Assembly: GCA_964406795.1 (NCBI GenBank)
Contig: CAYOTA010000001.1
Span: forward strand, 62,001-126,000
Direction of reading: 5' to 3'
Length of the DNA: 64,000 nt
DNA from: JAGORM01 sp964406795
GTDB lineage: Bacteria > Patescibacteriota > Microgenomatia > Levybacterales > GWA1-39-11
Part shown: positions 35,712 through 44,779 of the stretch, piece by piece
Layout: the number at the start of each line of letters is the position of its first letter
Numbering within the stretch: position 1 is the stretch's first letter
The notes under the pieces: model-generated
Seen by the model: only the letters and a program-made list of their open reading frames with translations
Told to the model about the DNA's origin: nothing
Database searches by the model: none
Program-made: the position numbers and the translations under genes

Positions 35712-37037
35712 TTAATGTATCGGGGCTGAAACGATTCCTTTGTCGTGAAGATATAGTTGACGGCCAAGCGTTTGAACTACTTCTCTTTTTTCCATTGCCA
35801 ATCCATTTTTTAATGCATGCTTCGCATATTCAGTAAAGGTGATCGGCTTTTTATCTGGATCAACGTCTTGTTGCAAAAGAATTGCGTCACGAATTTCTTT
35901 ATAACCCTGCATCCCTCGTTTTAGTTTTTCGGACATTCTCAATATTTGAGGATGTGCCATTTCCATAAAATTGATATATCGAAGTATAGCCTTTATAAGT
36001 TCTTCCTCGGTTACGTACGGCTCTGGACATTCGTAGTTGATCTGTCGGGTGCAATGGTAGTAGATATGGTATCGTGGAATACCTATTTTTCGTTTTCTAT
36101 ATCTGTCTTCGCCAATTACACTTGCCCCACAGAAAGCACATTTGAATAAATCTTTGAAATCGAACTTTTTACCTCCCCATTTTGATTTTGGTGCAACAAT
36201 TAGCTTTGTTTGTACTTTGTTAAATAATTCTCTTGTGACAAGAGGCTTATGTTTTCCTTCGTACCAATTCCCGCTACCAATTGGATATTCAAATTCACCG
36301 TAGTAAAAAGGGTTTTTAAGCATTAGATAGATTTGGCTCAGTGTTACTCCTTTATTTGCTCTAGTTTTCATTCCAATCTCATCGAACCATCTTTTGATTG
36401 TTCTTCCACTATCACCATTTTTTACAACTCTTTCAAACATTTCAGTAACAGTAGGTCCACGATCTGGATCTATGACTATATCCTTAACTCCCGCCATAGC
36501 TCTGTTCCAATAACCGATTGGAGGCATTCCTGGTCGCCAACCCATCTCACATTTGGCGCGAATACCTCTTTTTACGTTGATGCCTTTTTGATCATTCTCC
36601 AGTTTGGCCTGAGAGCAGAGGATCATGAGTAAAAACTTTTCATTGGGATTATTTGAGAAGCTTTGAGAGAAAGTCTTTATTTGTTGTAATTTACCTTGAT
36701 CCATAAGATCGACAAGCATTCCTAAGTCTCCTGCGTTCCGACTCAATCGATCAGGTGCCCATGTCAAAATACCAGTAAACATACCATCTCTAATATCACT
36801 AATAAGTTGGCTGAAAACTGGTCGTTGACCAGACATTTTTGCTGAATGACTTTCTTTACGAACTTCTTTAATGAAGTATCCCTCTCGTATTGCCATTTCA
36901 GTCATTTCTTTGATCTGTGAATCAATCGACATGGCCTGTCGTTCATCATCTTCACTCGATTTTCTAGCGTATAAACAATATTCAACGCTTAATGTTGGGG
37001 GTATTATTTGATCAGCTGGTGCAGGTATTCTTGCCAT
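35712..37037 (-). CDS. Large serine recombinase 1
   Basis: This 441-residue site-specific recombinase has a resolvase-type catalytic domain (CLYARKSSEDDERQAMSIDS, nucleophile Ser27; APDRLSRNAGDLG), a recombinase domain (RGPTVTEMFERVVKNGDSGR) and a zinc ribbon (FKCAFCGASVIG with YYHCTRQ and CPEP), then a coiled-coil end. This is the plan of phage-type serine integrases. The protein at 61273-62601 is nearly the same along its length. The ATG at 37037 is used; a TTG at 37049 would lie in the conserved 44-bp motif that starts 6 bp upstream. Confidence 0.93.
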   Translation of the reverse strand: MARIPAPADQIIPPTLSVEYCLYARKSSEDDERQAMSIDSQIKEMTEMAIREGYFIKEVRKESHSAKMSGQRPVFSQLISDIRDGMFTGILTWAPDRLSRNAGDLGMLVDLMDQGKLQQIKTFSQSFSNNPNEKFLLMILCSQAKLENDQKGINVKRGIRAKCEMGWRPGMPPIGYWNRAMAGVKDIVIDPDRGPTVTEMFERVVKNGDSGRTIKRWFDEIGMKTRANKGVTLSQIYLMLKNPFYYGEFEYPIGSGNWYEGKHKPLVTRELFNKVQTKLIVAPKSKWGGKKFDFKDLFKCAFCGASVIGEDRYRKRKIGIPRYHIYYHCTRQINYECPEPYVTEEELIKAILRYINFMEMAHPQILRMSEKLKRGMQGYKEIRDAILLQQDVDPDKKPITFTEYAKHALKNGLAMEKREVVQTLGRQLYLHDKGIVSAPIH

Positions 37038-37043
37038 TTCAGG

Positions 37044-37087
37044 GTACAAGGTATCGGGAACGCCCTCAGAAGTCCAGGCTCAAAATG
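37044..37087. repeat. 44-bp recombinase-linked motif, copy 1
   Basis: It starts GTACAAGGTATCGGGAA and ends with GAAGTCCAGGCTCAAAATG. It recurs at 37959-38002 in the same orientation (same G-ACAAGGTATCGGGAA, GAAGTC and AAAATG blocks) and upstream of recombinase 3 at 62609-62652. It is a candidate recombination site overlapping the recombinase promoter. Confidence 0.55.
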
Positions 37088-37100
37088 ATATATACATCAC

Positions 37101-37133
37101 AAAAAATGCCCGATGTTACTCAGGCACTTTTTT
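37101..37133 (-). terminator. Terminator of the DUF4352 gene
   Basis: On the minus strand AAAAAAGTGCC and GGCATTTTTT form a stem around TGAGTAACATCG, ending in a T-run, 18 bp after the DUF4352 stop codon. Because both arms are A/T-tailed it can act in both directions. Confidence 0.7.
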
Positions 37134-37151
37134 GTTTTTAGATAGTAATAA

Positions 37152-37697
37152 TTACATTCCAAGATCGACCAATATTTTCTTATTACTATAAAAACTAGCG
37201 TTGTATTGAAGCTTGGGACCTTTTGCAGTCTTTGGTACTTCAAATCCTACCCAGTCAGTTTTCTTGGCTTTTGCAATTAAAGCGCCATCCATTCCTAAAG
37301 AACCAGCATTTTCTAGTCTTTTTCCAGTTACAGCAACTTGGTACTGATTATTGTCGCCATCTATGACGAACATCTGACCCATTGTTGTAATGTACTGCTG
37401 ACTTGATCCTGTGTTCTCAAGAGTCATGTTTACATCAATCCACTGATTACCTTCAGATGGCTTTGTGTATTGACCACCCTGAGCAGTTTCTACTTTATTT
37501 ATAGTAAGGATAATATCTGACATTTGAACTTTATCTCCAACCTTGTAAGTCTCCTGACTTGGTTGTTCTTTCGTATTTGAAGTTTGAGTAGTGTCAGTAG
37601 ATCCTACTTTTTTACTATCACTTCCCATACTGCCAATAACTCCGATTACTATTAGGATGATAAATCCTATTCCTCCCCATTTAAGTAATTTCTTCAT
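37152..37697 (-). CDS. DUF4352 domain membrane-anchored protein
   Basis: The 181-residue product has one N-terminal helix (GFIILIVIGVIGSMG), a Ser/Thr/Gln-rich linker and a beta-sandwich domain from about residue 50 (YKVGDKVQMSDIILTINKVE, later NQWIDVNMTLENTG and DWVGFEVPK) that fits DUF4352, an immunoglobulin-like fold exposed on the cell surface. Function unknown. It starts after AAAGGAGGTG. It lies between two direct copies of the 44-bp motif, so it looks like a mobile cassette. The cut gene at the left edge of the window is its paralogue in island 1. Confidence 0.85.
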   Translation of the reverse strand: MKKLLKWGGIGFIILIVIGVIGSMGSDSKKVGSTDTTQTSNTKEQPSQETYKVGDKVQMSDIILTINKVETAQGGQYTKPSEGNQWIDVNMTLENTGSSQQYITTMGQMFVIDGDNNQYQVAVTGKRLENAGSLGMDGALIAKAKKTDWVGFEVPKTAKGPKLQYNASFYSNKKILVDLGM

Positions 37698-37726
37698 ATG
37701 TATATCACCTCCTTTTTCAGGCTAAA

Positions 37727-37753
37727 TGCTTAGTCTAGCTTAGCACGATTATA
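37727..37753 (-). promoter_or_regulatory. Promoter -10 and operator of the DUF4352 gene
   Basis: On the minus strand TATAAT (37748-37753) is followed by TGCTAAGCTAGACTAAGCA (37727-37745), which is 16 of 19 identical to 49991-50009. It holds CTAAGC twice, one helical turn apart, as expected of a repressor site. The rest of the 330 bp without a gene (37698-38027) holds only this promoter and the 44-bp motif at 37959. Confidence 0.6.
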
Positions 37754-37958
37754 TCAGTTCTTGTGCGTAAATGCTAAGTAACGCTCAACATTTCATTTAT
37801 GCTCAAATTTGTTCAATAATCGTTTTAATTGCTTAGTTACTGAGAAAAATCGGTCAATGTAGACCTTATTGTGTGTAAGGAGATACTTGTAGAAGTATTT
37901 TTCAGATCTACGAAGAAGTACAAATGCCTTGTCTTTTTGATTTTTGCCGTCCATCACG

Positions 37959-38002
37959 GCACAAGGTATCGGGAAGAGGTGTTGAAGTCTAGTCCTAAAA
38001 TG
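37959..38002. repeat. 44-bp recombinase-linked motif, copy 2
   Basis: A direct repeat of 37044-37087 (30 of 44 bases identical, with the conserved positions in both flanks) on the other side of the DUF4352 gene. No recombinase gene is next to this copy. Confidence 0.55.
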
Positions 38003-38027
38003 GGCTCGTTTTCAAGCGTGTTGCTTT

Positions 38028-39314
38028 CTATTCATAGAACCAACTCATCGCAGGGTTATCGACTTCCATTATTTTTCCTTTTTGAATTTTGTATACGCCA
38101 TCTTCCTTAACCATAATCCACGTTCCTTCGTAATAATGCATTATGGCTTCACTCTCTACCCAATTCTTAGTGGAGAACTTCACAAAGGCTGTATCTTTCG
38201 TATCCTCAAACTTTTCGGACTTAATAACATCAACATCCAAAATATCTTTAAATCTATTTGTCCATTCTTCGAAATTTGTCTTAAGCAAGTATTCCTGGCT
38301 TAAAAGATTAAATCCATCTCTCATTCTTCTGGCTTTGAGGTATGTATAGTACGCTCTAACTGCATCTTCTGGAGACTTTGATGGATCAACCTCAATTTTG
38401 GTAATTCCCTGATCTGTAAAACTCGGAACCATTGTCTTTGCCTGGTCGGCAGAAATATAAAGAGATAATCCAGCTAAACTTAGCGTGTTAATACCTATGA
38501 CATTTCCGCACTGGTCAGCAATAGGCCCACCGCTCATTCCTTCCACCAAGCTTATATTCGTTTGTAGATAAACAACTGGACTTCTACTAGATTTTCGAAA
38601 ATCAATAAAGTTACCCCTAACAACGGTTGCTTTACCGACTAAATCTGTTCCTAATGCATAACCAGTTGATATCAATGGTTCGTCTTCGCGGAGCGTTACT
38701 CTGTCTGGAAGTGGCAATACTTTATCAGGGAACTTTTTATCAGTGAAAAGAACGGCCAAGTCAGCATCTTTATTGCCCAATATTTTGCTTGGTGTAACAA
38801 AACTACCATCAGGAAAAATAATTTTTGGACTTGGTTCATCGGCAATAACATGGAAGTTTGTAATCACTTGGTCGTCCGAAATAAAAAATCCTGATCCTTC
38901 GGAGTATCCGCCCACAACCCTGACTACAGAATTTTGTAGACTTTCTTTAGCTCCAAAAGAGCATAGAAACTTACCGTACCATCCGTATTGAGTACGCAAA
39001 TAGTCGGCAATAACAAAAAGCGAAGCGATCATGTATACAACTACAGCGATAACAAATAAAGACTTCAAAAAGTTTTTCAAACTCCTAAAGGGGAAAATAA
39101 TTGAGTCAATAATTATTTTGATGAGTGCGACTACAAACTTGATCGAAAAAACGACCAAGTAATAAGAAGAGTAAGTAACGAGTTTTATAGGGAACAGGTA
39201 AAGAGGGAAAAGAAGTCGCTTAAAGTAAGCACGAAATCTCGAGAGAAGCTTAGAAAAGTTATCTTGGATACTCTTTGACCATTTCTCAAATTGTTTTTCA
39301 AGAATATTGATCAT
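38028..39314 (-). CDS. Membrane-anchored trypsin-like serine protease
   Basis: The first 125 residues contain two or three hydrophobic helices. A chymotrypsin/HtrA-like S1 domain follows with His in VITNFHVIAD, Asp in NKDADLAVLF and Ser in VEGMSGGPIAD. A C-terminal region of about 120 residues (from PSKSPEDAVRAYY) resembles an NTF2-like beta domain. No PDZ domain is visible. It is the last gene of a tightly packed minus-strand operon (4 bp after the Cas4/RecB-like nuclease), so despite its HtrA look it may be part of the defence unit, for example a protease effector. Confidence 0.8.
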   Translation of the reverse strand: MINILEKQFEKWSKSIQDNFSKLLSRFRAYFKRLLFPLYLFPIKLVTYSSYYLVVFSIKFVVALIKIIIDSIIFPFRSLKNFLKSLFVIAVVVYMIASLFVIADYLRTQYGWYGKFLCSFGAKESLQNSVVRVVGGYSEGSGFFISDDQVITNFHVIADEPSPKIIFPDGSFVTPSKILGNKDADLAVLFTDKKFPDKVLPLPDRVTLREDEPLISTGYALGTDLVGKATVVRGNFIDFRKSSRSPVVYLQTNISLVEGMSGGPIADQCGNVIGINTLSLAGLSLYISADQAKTMVPSFTDQGITKIEVDPSKSPEDAVRAYYTYLKARRMRDGFNLLSQEYLLKTNFEEWTNRFKDILDVDVIKSEKFEDTKDTAFVKFSTKNWVESEAIMHYYEGTWIMVKEDGVYKIQKGKIMEVDNPAMSWFYE

Positions 39315-39317
39315 GGT

Positions 39318-40073
39318 TTATTTTTCAAATTGCCGGACTGCCTGGCGGTACTTGCAGAAATCACAGTCTTCGCCTGGATCAGGCATTTCATCTGCCTTGA
39401 GACATTTGACTGCATCCAAGATTGTTTGCTCAACCCAGTTAGTGTTACCTTCGTACGGAATCACCTTTATATCAAACTCAAGCTTTCCATCAAAAGCTGC
39501 TGGATCAGTATCACCATTACAATATACAAAGTAGCCTACAGGAGAGACCCTAAAGCCGTTTTGACGGAATAACCATTGATATATTTCCATCTGCCGTTTG
39601 TAGCCGATTTGCCAATCTGCATCAAGCGTTACCTCAGCATCCTTAGATGTGGCTTTGTAGTCCACAATGATGAATTCACCATCTGGTTTTACCCACACAT
39701 CGTCGACCCCACCCGTAATTACTACGTTTTCGTCGTCAATCTTGAAAGTTATACCGGCTCGTAGTGAATCTCTCCACTCATCTATCTTTTCATGAGCCAA
39801 TGGAACAGCATCGATACCATATGTTTTCATTAGCGGATGAGGAGTTTTATTGGCTCTGTGAGTATCAAATTCCTTCTTGAGAAGCTTATCTACAGCCGAG
39901 TTGAGAGAAAATGGATATCCAGGTGGCTGACCAACACCTAGGCGTCGATCGAGGTAGAAACAACGTGGACAATTTAAGAAAAGATCAATCTTTGAACGAC
40001 TTAAGCGAAACAACTCTGACGAATTTGCGTCATATAGATTTCTTGTGCGATTTGGATTGTAGTATTTTGACAT
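39318..40073 (-). CDS. PD-(D/E)XK nuclease, Cas4/RecB-like
   Basis: This 251-residue exonuclease-like protein shows LSRSKIDLFLNCPRCFYLDR at the start, GGVDDVWV and FIIVDYKATS as the catalytic Asp and D-Y-K, a QMEIYQWLF motif and a late CDFCKYR. The early Cys plus the late Cys cluster resemble the iron-sulfur site of Cas4 and AddB-type nucleases. It begins directly after the UvrD-like helicase stop codon. A helicase plus this nuclease would form an AddAB-like end-processing pair, here within a larger restriction-like operon. There are no cas genes around, so a CRISPR role is unlikely. Confidence 0.8.
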   Translation of the reverse strand: MSKYYNPNRTRNLYDANSSELFRLSRSKIDLFLNCPRCFYLDRRLGVGQPPGYPFSLNSAVDKLLKKEFDTHRANKTPHPLMKTYGIDAVPLAHEKIDEWRDSLRAGITFKIDDENVVITGGVDDVWVKPDGEFIIVDYKATSKDAEVTLDADWQIGYKRQMEIYQWLFRQNGFRVSPVGYFVYCNGDTDPAAFDGKLEFDIKVIPYEGNTNWVEQTILDAVKCLKADEMPDPGEDCDFCKYRQAVRQFEK

Positions 40074-40074
40074 A

Positions 40075-42063
40075 TCAGTTTGGTCTTCTGCTATTGTTTC
40101 TAGCTTGTTGCAATGATTCTAAGTATTGAATAAATTCAGATTTATCTCGTAATAGTTGTATTTGTCGATTGGACTTTTTGTATTTATAAAACTCAATATT
40201 TTCGCTAGGTAGCATATCCAAATAAGCATGCGGTCTCTGTGATCCGCCTGAACCTAAAGCAGTTATGAGATGTAGTGATTTTCTTGCTCTTGTTATAGCG
40301 ACAAAAAAAGCATTTTTAGTTATCCATGACATATTTTGATTATCAAAACCAATAATCATTACATGATCTGCTGATAACCCTTTTGATCCAACAAGAGTTA
40401 ATAACTCAACGGCACACATGTTCTTTACTTCTAATTCCTCAAGTTCAACAGATTCTTCTTCCTTATGTTCAGTTTGCAAAACTTGATTCTCATCTATAGC
40501 TTGTTCAGTGAGATTGTTTCTTAATTCATCGGAATTAGTTATACCAATCTCAACACTTAACTTTTGAATCTTAACCTCGATAGAATCTGTTGATTCGATA
40601 ATTTCTTTTACTTTCTGACATTTGCTTAGAATTAACTGCACGGACTCGTGAGCTAATTCGAAAAACTGCTTACTAGAAGTAAGACATTCATTTATCAAAA
40701 CACTAATATCAGTTGTAGCAGTACCTTCATAGTAGAAAACCTTACGAAAGGTGAAATTATTCTCAGGGTGCCTAGCAAGAGAGTAATAAGTCAATAGTTT
40801 GTAGTAATCTTCTGAAAATTTCTTAGGTTCTTCTTTATATTCAGCAACCATTTCAAATAAATCTTTATTTGCATTTGAATTCGCATAAAAAGTTACTTGT
40901 CCGGCAGGAGTCAAAATAAGTAAAAACGGATCTTTGCTCTGTCCACTTATTAAATCATTCTTCCTTGTTGCTATTTCTTGTGCGTGGTCTTCAATGAATT
41001 TTTTAATATAGTCAACCGCTGTAGGAGAAGTGGCACATCCAATAATCTGCACTTTTGGACATTGAGTGTCTGTAGAGATTGGTAAATATACCTTCTCTAT
41101 ACATCCATCTTCTTGCGATTGTTTAATAAAGTGACTAGCGGTTTTTGTAATATGAAAGCTACTTCGGCCACAAAATGGAAGCATTGCCGATGTGAAGCTT
41201 GTATCTTGATATAGATTTCTTATCAATTCTGCTTTTCCTGACTTTAGTTTCTCATAAAGAACTTGATCATCATCTCCAACTATCAAGACACCAGAATTGC
41301 CAATGGTAAGTTCATTTATGAAATTCTCCTCGGCAGTATTGAAGTCTTGATATTCATCAATAATATAAAATTGATGTTTTATTAGTGATCGATTTTCCAA
41401 TAGTGCTTTTGGTGCATGAAAAATTAAATCTGCGAAGCCTACGGCGTTATAGAATTTGGACAACTTGAAATAGTTATAAATCACAATTTCCCACTCCTCT
41501 GAAGTGTTGAAGTTCGAATTATGGAGTTGTTCGTTAAATTTCTTAAATGAATATGTTGTCTTGTCTGGTTGATCAACAGTAAGTAACACATCCTCCCAGA
41601 CTGCGTCTGTCCAAACATCACTGATAATTCTGAAATGCGGTTGAAATCTTATTTCTGGAGTTCCGTGATTTTGTTCTACTATACTTCGAGCATATTTATG
41701 CAATGTATGAACTTCAACTTGCCCTTTTTGATCTTCAGTAAGACTTGTGTCATTTTGAATATCATTTTGTAAGTCAGCTACAAGTTTACGAACAAAACTT
41801 AATGCTAAAATTCCTGCGGATGGATTTTGAGTTAGCCAGTAGTCGATTCGTTGTTTAAAAATTGTGCTTTTCCCCGTTCCCGGTCCTGATACGATTACAA
41901 TCTTGACTGATGGATGGCCAGCAATTGCACTAGCATTACCGTTTCGATAATTGGTTCGTTCAATATCAGTTAATCTATCAAGATCACCACTTATTGTTTG
42001 TAATTCAGTGCTATTAAATGGTTCACCGTTGTCGTTGATTAAGTGTCTTATTACATTTGGCAT
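40075..42063 (-). CDS. UvrD/Rep-like superfamily 1 helicase
   Basis: The 662-residue protein has VIVSGPGTGKSTIFKQR (Walker A, about residues 57-73), FYIIDEYQDFNTAEENF (Walker B) and GDDDQVLYE (motif III). Near the C-terminus a degenerate motif V region (VGSKGLSADHVMIIG) precedes VAITRARKSLHLI (motif VI). It translocates on single-stranded DNA. It sits between a Res-like helicase-nuclease (67 bp upstream) and a RecB/Cas4-like nuclease (1 bp downstream). GajB of Gabija and the UvrD partners in several defence systems are comparable, but the neighbours differ. Confidence 0.88.
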   Translation of the reverse strand: MPNVIRHLINDNGEPFNSTELQTISGDLDRLTDIERTNYRNGNASAIAGHPSVKIVIVSGPGTGKSTIFKQRIDYWLTQNPSAGILALSFVRKLVADLQNDIQNDTSLTEDQKGQVEVHTLHKYARSIVEQNHGTPEIRFQPHFRIISDVWTDAVWEDVLLTVDQPDKTTYSFKKFNEQLHNSNFNTSEEWEIVIYNYFKLSKFYNAVGFADLIFHAPKALLENRSLIKHQFYIIDEYQDFNTAEENFINELTIGNSGVLIVGDDDQVLYEKLKSGKAELIRNLYQDTSFTSAMLPFCGRSSFHITKTASHFIKQSQEDGCIEKVYLPISTDTQCPKVQIIGCATSPTAVDYIKKFIEDHAQEIATRKNDLISGQSKDPFLLILTPAGQVTFYANSNANKDLFEMVAEYKEEPKKFSEDYYKLLTYYSLARHPENNFTFRKVFYYEGTATTDISVLINECLTSSKQFFELAHESVQLILSKCQKVKEIIESTDSIEVKIQKLSVEIGITNSDELRNNLTEQAIDENQVLQTEHKEEESVELEELEVKNMCAVELLTLVGSKGLSADHVMIIGFDNQNMSWITKNAFFVAITRARKSLHLITALGSGGSQRPHAYLDMLPSENIEFYKYKKSNRQIQLLRDKSEFIQYLESLQQARNNSRRPN

Positions 42064-42130
42064 AGTTTTTTATTATTTTCAATCATTGGGTGGCAACTGG
42101 TCTAATCCATACATCTTGTCTTGAGACATG

Positions 42131-44779
42131 CTATTTAGAACTTAGTTGTCCAAAACTCATATTTGGTGAGATAGACGTATGGGGCAAGATTACATATCTC
42201 CAAGGTTTTCCTCGATTAATAGTGTTAAATTTAGTCGCTGCTTCACAATACTTTTTACCTGCCTCAGCTTTTTCAAGCACTTCGGCATCATCAATGTCTC
42301 GTTCTGCCTTTATTTCAACCAGATAAATAGCGTCCTTAGTTTCTACAACAAAATCCGGTTCATATCGTTTAGAGTTTCGCTTCCAATACATCAGAAACTG
42401 TGACATTGAAGGACGGAGCCAGCGCACAACCTCTCGATCATCTTCTAGAATGGTTGCAAAATCCTTTTCAGCTTTAGAATCAAATTTATACAGATTATGA
42501 CAAGCTTTCTTAAACCCGCCAAAAACTTTAGTAGAGATCATATTTGTAGGTGTGATCGTCTCCGTAAAGTGGTGTATTTTATCAGCGGTATATTTGGAAA
42601 AATTATGTGGTTCGATACGAGTAAACGGATAGACTACTGGTTCTTCATACGCACCAGTTTCCAGAAAGAAGTGCTGTTGTAACTGGGCATAGATGAAGTT
42701 CCCAATTTCTCGCTTGTGATATAGCACTATATTCTCCAAGTCTTCTTCACTTCGGTTGTTACCTAATTTAACAACAGCTTGTTGAACTATTTTGTGTAGC
42801 AGTTCCGATTCACGATCATAATCAATTTCCGGATAATTCACGAGTTCATTCATAACAATATTGCTCGGGATATCACGCTCCATGCCACTTTCAGTGCTTT
42901 GTAATACCTCACTCAAATTAGTTCTTAGAGTTCGACGAATAATTTCTTCTGATACTGGTTGGTAGTTAAGTCCAGAAACATCAAGTTCAAAATCATGAAA
43001 ACCTGAACGCACCTCATTACTTTGCTGAACCAGAATTCGAGGAATGGGAATGGTCTTAGAAATAAGCTCTTCAACTACCGCCTCATACTCTTTTTCAGCG
43101 GCTGCAACTATCTGATCCTTGAACAGATTTTGTTGAGGGATGCTTTCAATATGCTCGACCATCTTTTTAATAGCAAGTTTTTGTACATCACTGCTCTTTA
43201 AGTCATCAATGTTTTTAATTTGACTTCCAAGCGAGCTAACTGCGTCTACGATTAATTGCTGGGCATCAAGGGAAATTCCAGCACTTTGTCTTTCGACTTC
43301 ATCTTTCAACTCGGAGACTTGATCTCGCCTTTCATTTAGAGATGATTGAACAATTGAAGACGATGTAATAACTTCTTGATTGGCGGGCAGTTCATTCGGA
43401 TCAATTTCTATGATATTTTCTTTTCGAATTATTGAGTTTGGGTCGTTAGCCGCATCCACGATTGATTGGAAACGATCATGGGCAATTATGGTAAGCTTGT
43501 CTACTTTTTCAACACCAGTACGTGCCCCGTATGGCAATCGCAAACCTCGGCCAATAGTCTGTTCTGTTAGGATTTGAGAATTTGCAGCGCGAAGAGGAAT
43601 GATTGTATAGAGATTGGTAACATCCCAACCTTCTTTAAGCATGTTGACATGAATAACGATTTCAATTGAATTATCTGGTTTTTCTAAAGCAACTAATTTC
43701 TGTACATTTTCTTCTTTTTCCTCACCACGCTGGTTGGAATGAATCTCAATGACCTTGCCTTTATAACGGCCTTCAAAGAATTGTTCGGATTCAATTGTTG
43801 TTCGAATCTCTTTGGCATGATCAGTGTCTTTGGCAACAACTAATACAAATGGTCGTACCAATGGTTTGTTCATATCCCTGGAGTAGATATCTAGAGCAAC
43901 TTTGGTATCTTCGTGGATACGAATACCATCTTCGAGTTTGATAAGGTCGAGTTCCTTAGGGTCATTTCTGTATTGGTCAGGATTAAAGTTTCTGCGTGTT
44001 GCTATCGCAGGTTCTTTGACAAACCCGTCTTGCAATGCTTTGGCCAAAGGATAATCGTAGACTACATTTTTGAATTTAAGACCAGTTGAATCAATTGGAG
44101 TGGCGGTTAATTCCAAACCTAAAATTGGCTTAAGTTCATTAATTGCCTTGAGTCCTGCATCAGCACGATAATGATGTGACTCGTCCATAATCAAGACGAG
44201 ATCAGGCAACTCTGCAAGATAGTTAAAGTAAGATTCTCCTAGATATTCGGACAGTCGTTTAATGCGGGGCTCACGTCCTCCACGAACTTCAGAATTTATC
44301 TTGGAAATATTAAAGATGTTGATACGAACAGTCTCACCCAGCATTTGCTGGTGCTGATTGTAGGTATCTCCAGTGATGATACGTGGGCCAAATACCGCAA
44401 ATTCGGATATACCTTTAAAGACATACTTTGGATTCTGTGGATTAGATAAATCGTCTATTAATTTATTATAAATAGTTAGATTGGGCGCCAACACAAAAAA
44501 ATTCTTTATTCCTTTTGCTGAATAGAGGTAGGCAATAAATGCTCCCATCAAGCGGGTTTTGCCAACGCCTGTAGCTAAAGAAAAACAAACTGAAGGAAAC
44601 TCACGCTCAAAATCAGAACACGTAGGATACAACGCACGAACTTTTTCTAAATCACTTTTAACGTCATCATCACTCTTCAATTTCAAAATATCTGTTATTT
44701 TTTGCAAAATTTCTAAGCTATCCGCTTGTGGTTTACGTAGACTTAATCTATTTTTGATAGTTTGAGCTTTACTGTTCAT
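42131..44779 (-). CDS. Type III restriction Res-like helicase-nuclease
   Basis: This superfamily 2 ATPase fused to a nuclease is 882 residues long. It has SLATGVGKTRLMG (Walker A, 68-80), LVLIMDESHHYRAD (motif II), LTATP, and QTIGRGLRLPYG as motif VI. The C-terminus holds YEPDFVVETKDAIYLVEIKA, a PD-(D/E)XK nuclease. This is the architecture of type III Res subunits. The start is the ATG at 44779, which has a GGAGGTAC site and overlaps the Mod stop by 11 bp; an upstream frame extension to 44809 is rejected. It should form a complex with the Mod-like protein. Confidence 0.88.
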   Translation of the reverse strand: MNSKAQTIKNRLSLRKPQADSLEILQKITDILKLKSDDDVKSDLEKVRALYPTCSDFEREFPSVCFSLATGVGKTRLMGAFIAYLYSAKGIKNFFVLAPNLTIYNKLIDDLSNPQNPKYVFKGISEFAVFGPRIITGDTYNQHQQMLGETVRINIFNISKINSEVRGGREPRIKRLSEYLGESYFNYLAELPDLVLIMDESHHYRADAGLKAINELKPILGLELTATPIDSTGLKFKNVVYDYPLAKALQDGFVKEPAIATRRNFNPDQYRNDPKELDLIKLEDGIRIHEDTKVALDIYSRDMNKPLVRPFVLVVAKDTDHAKEIRTTIESEQFFEGRYKGKVIEIHSNQRGEEKEENVQKLVALEKPDNSIEIVIHVNMLKEGWDVTNLYTIIPLRAANSQILTEQTIGRGLRLPYGARTGVEKVDKLTIIAHDRFQSIVDAANDPNSIIRKENIIEIDPNELPANQEVITSSSIVQSSLNERRDQVSELKDEVERQSAGISLDAQQLIVDAVSSLGSQIKNIDDLKSSDVQKLAIKKMVEHIESIPQQNLFKDQIVAAAEKEYEAVVEELISKTIPIPRILVQQSNEVRSGFHDFELDVSGLNYQPVSEEIIRRTLRTNLSEVLQSTESGMERDIPSNIVMNELVNYPEIDYDRESELLHKIVQQAVVKLGNNRSEEDLENIVLYHKREIGNFIYAQLQQHFFLETGAYEEPVVYPFTRIEPHNFSKYTADKIHHFTETITPTNMISTKVFGGFKKACHNLYKFDSKAEKDFATILEDDREVVRWLRPSMSQFLMYWKRNSKRYEPDFVVETKDAIYLVEIKAERDIDDAEVLEKAEAGKKYCEAATKFNTINRGKPWRYVILPHTSISPNMSFGQLSSK

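Noticed and set aside
37871..38110. 79-residue open frame on the plus strand
   Set aside because: It has no ribosome binding site, unusual composition, runs through the 44-bp motif and overlaps the end of the protease gene.
38028..40073. CRISPR-Cas remnant suggested by the Cas4-like nuclease
   Set aside because: No repeat array, Cas1 or Cas2 is present; the UvrD neighbour points to an AddAB-like pair.
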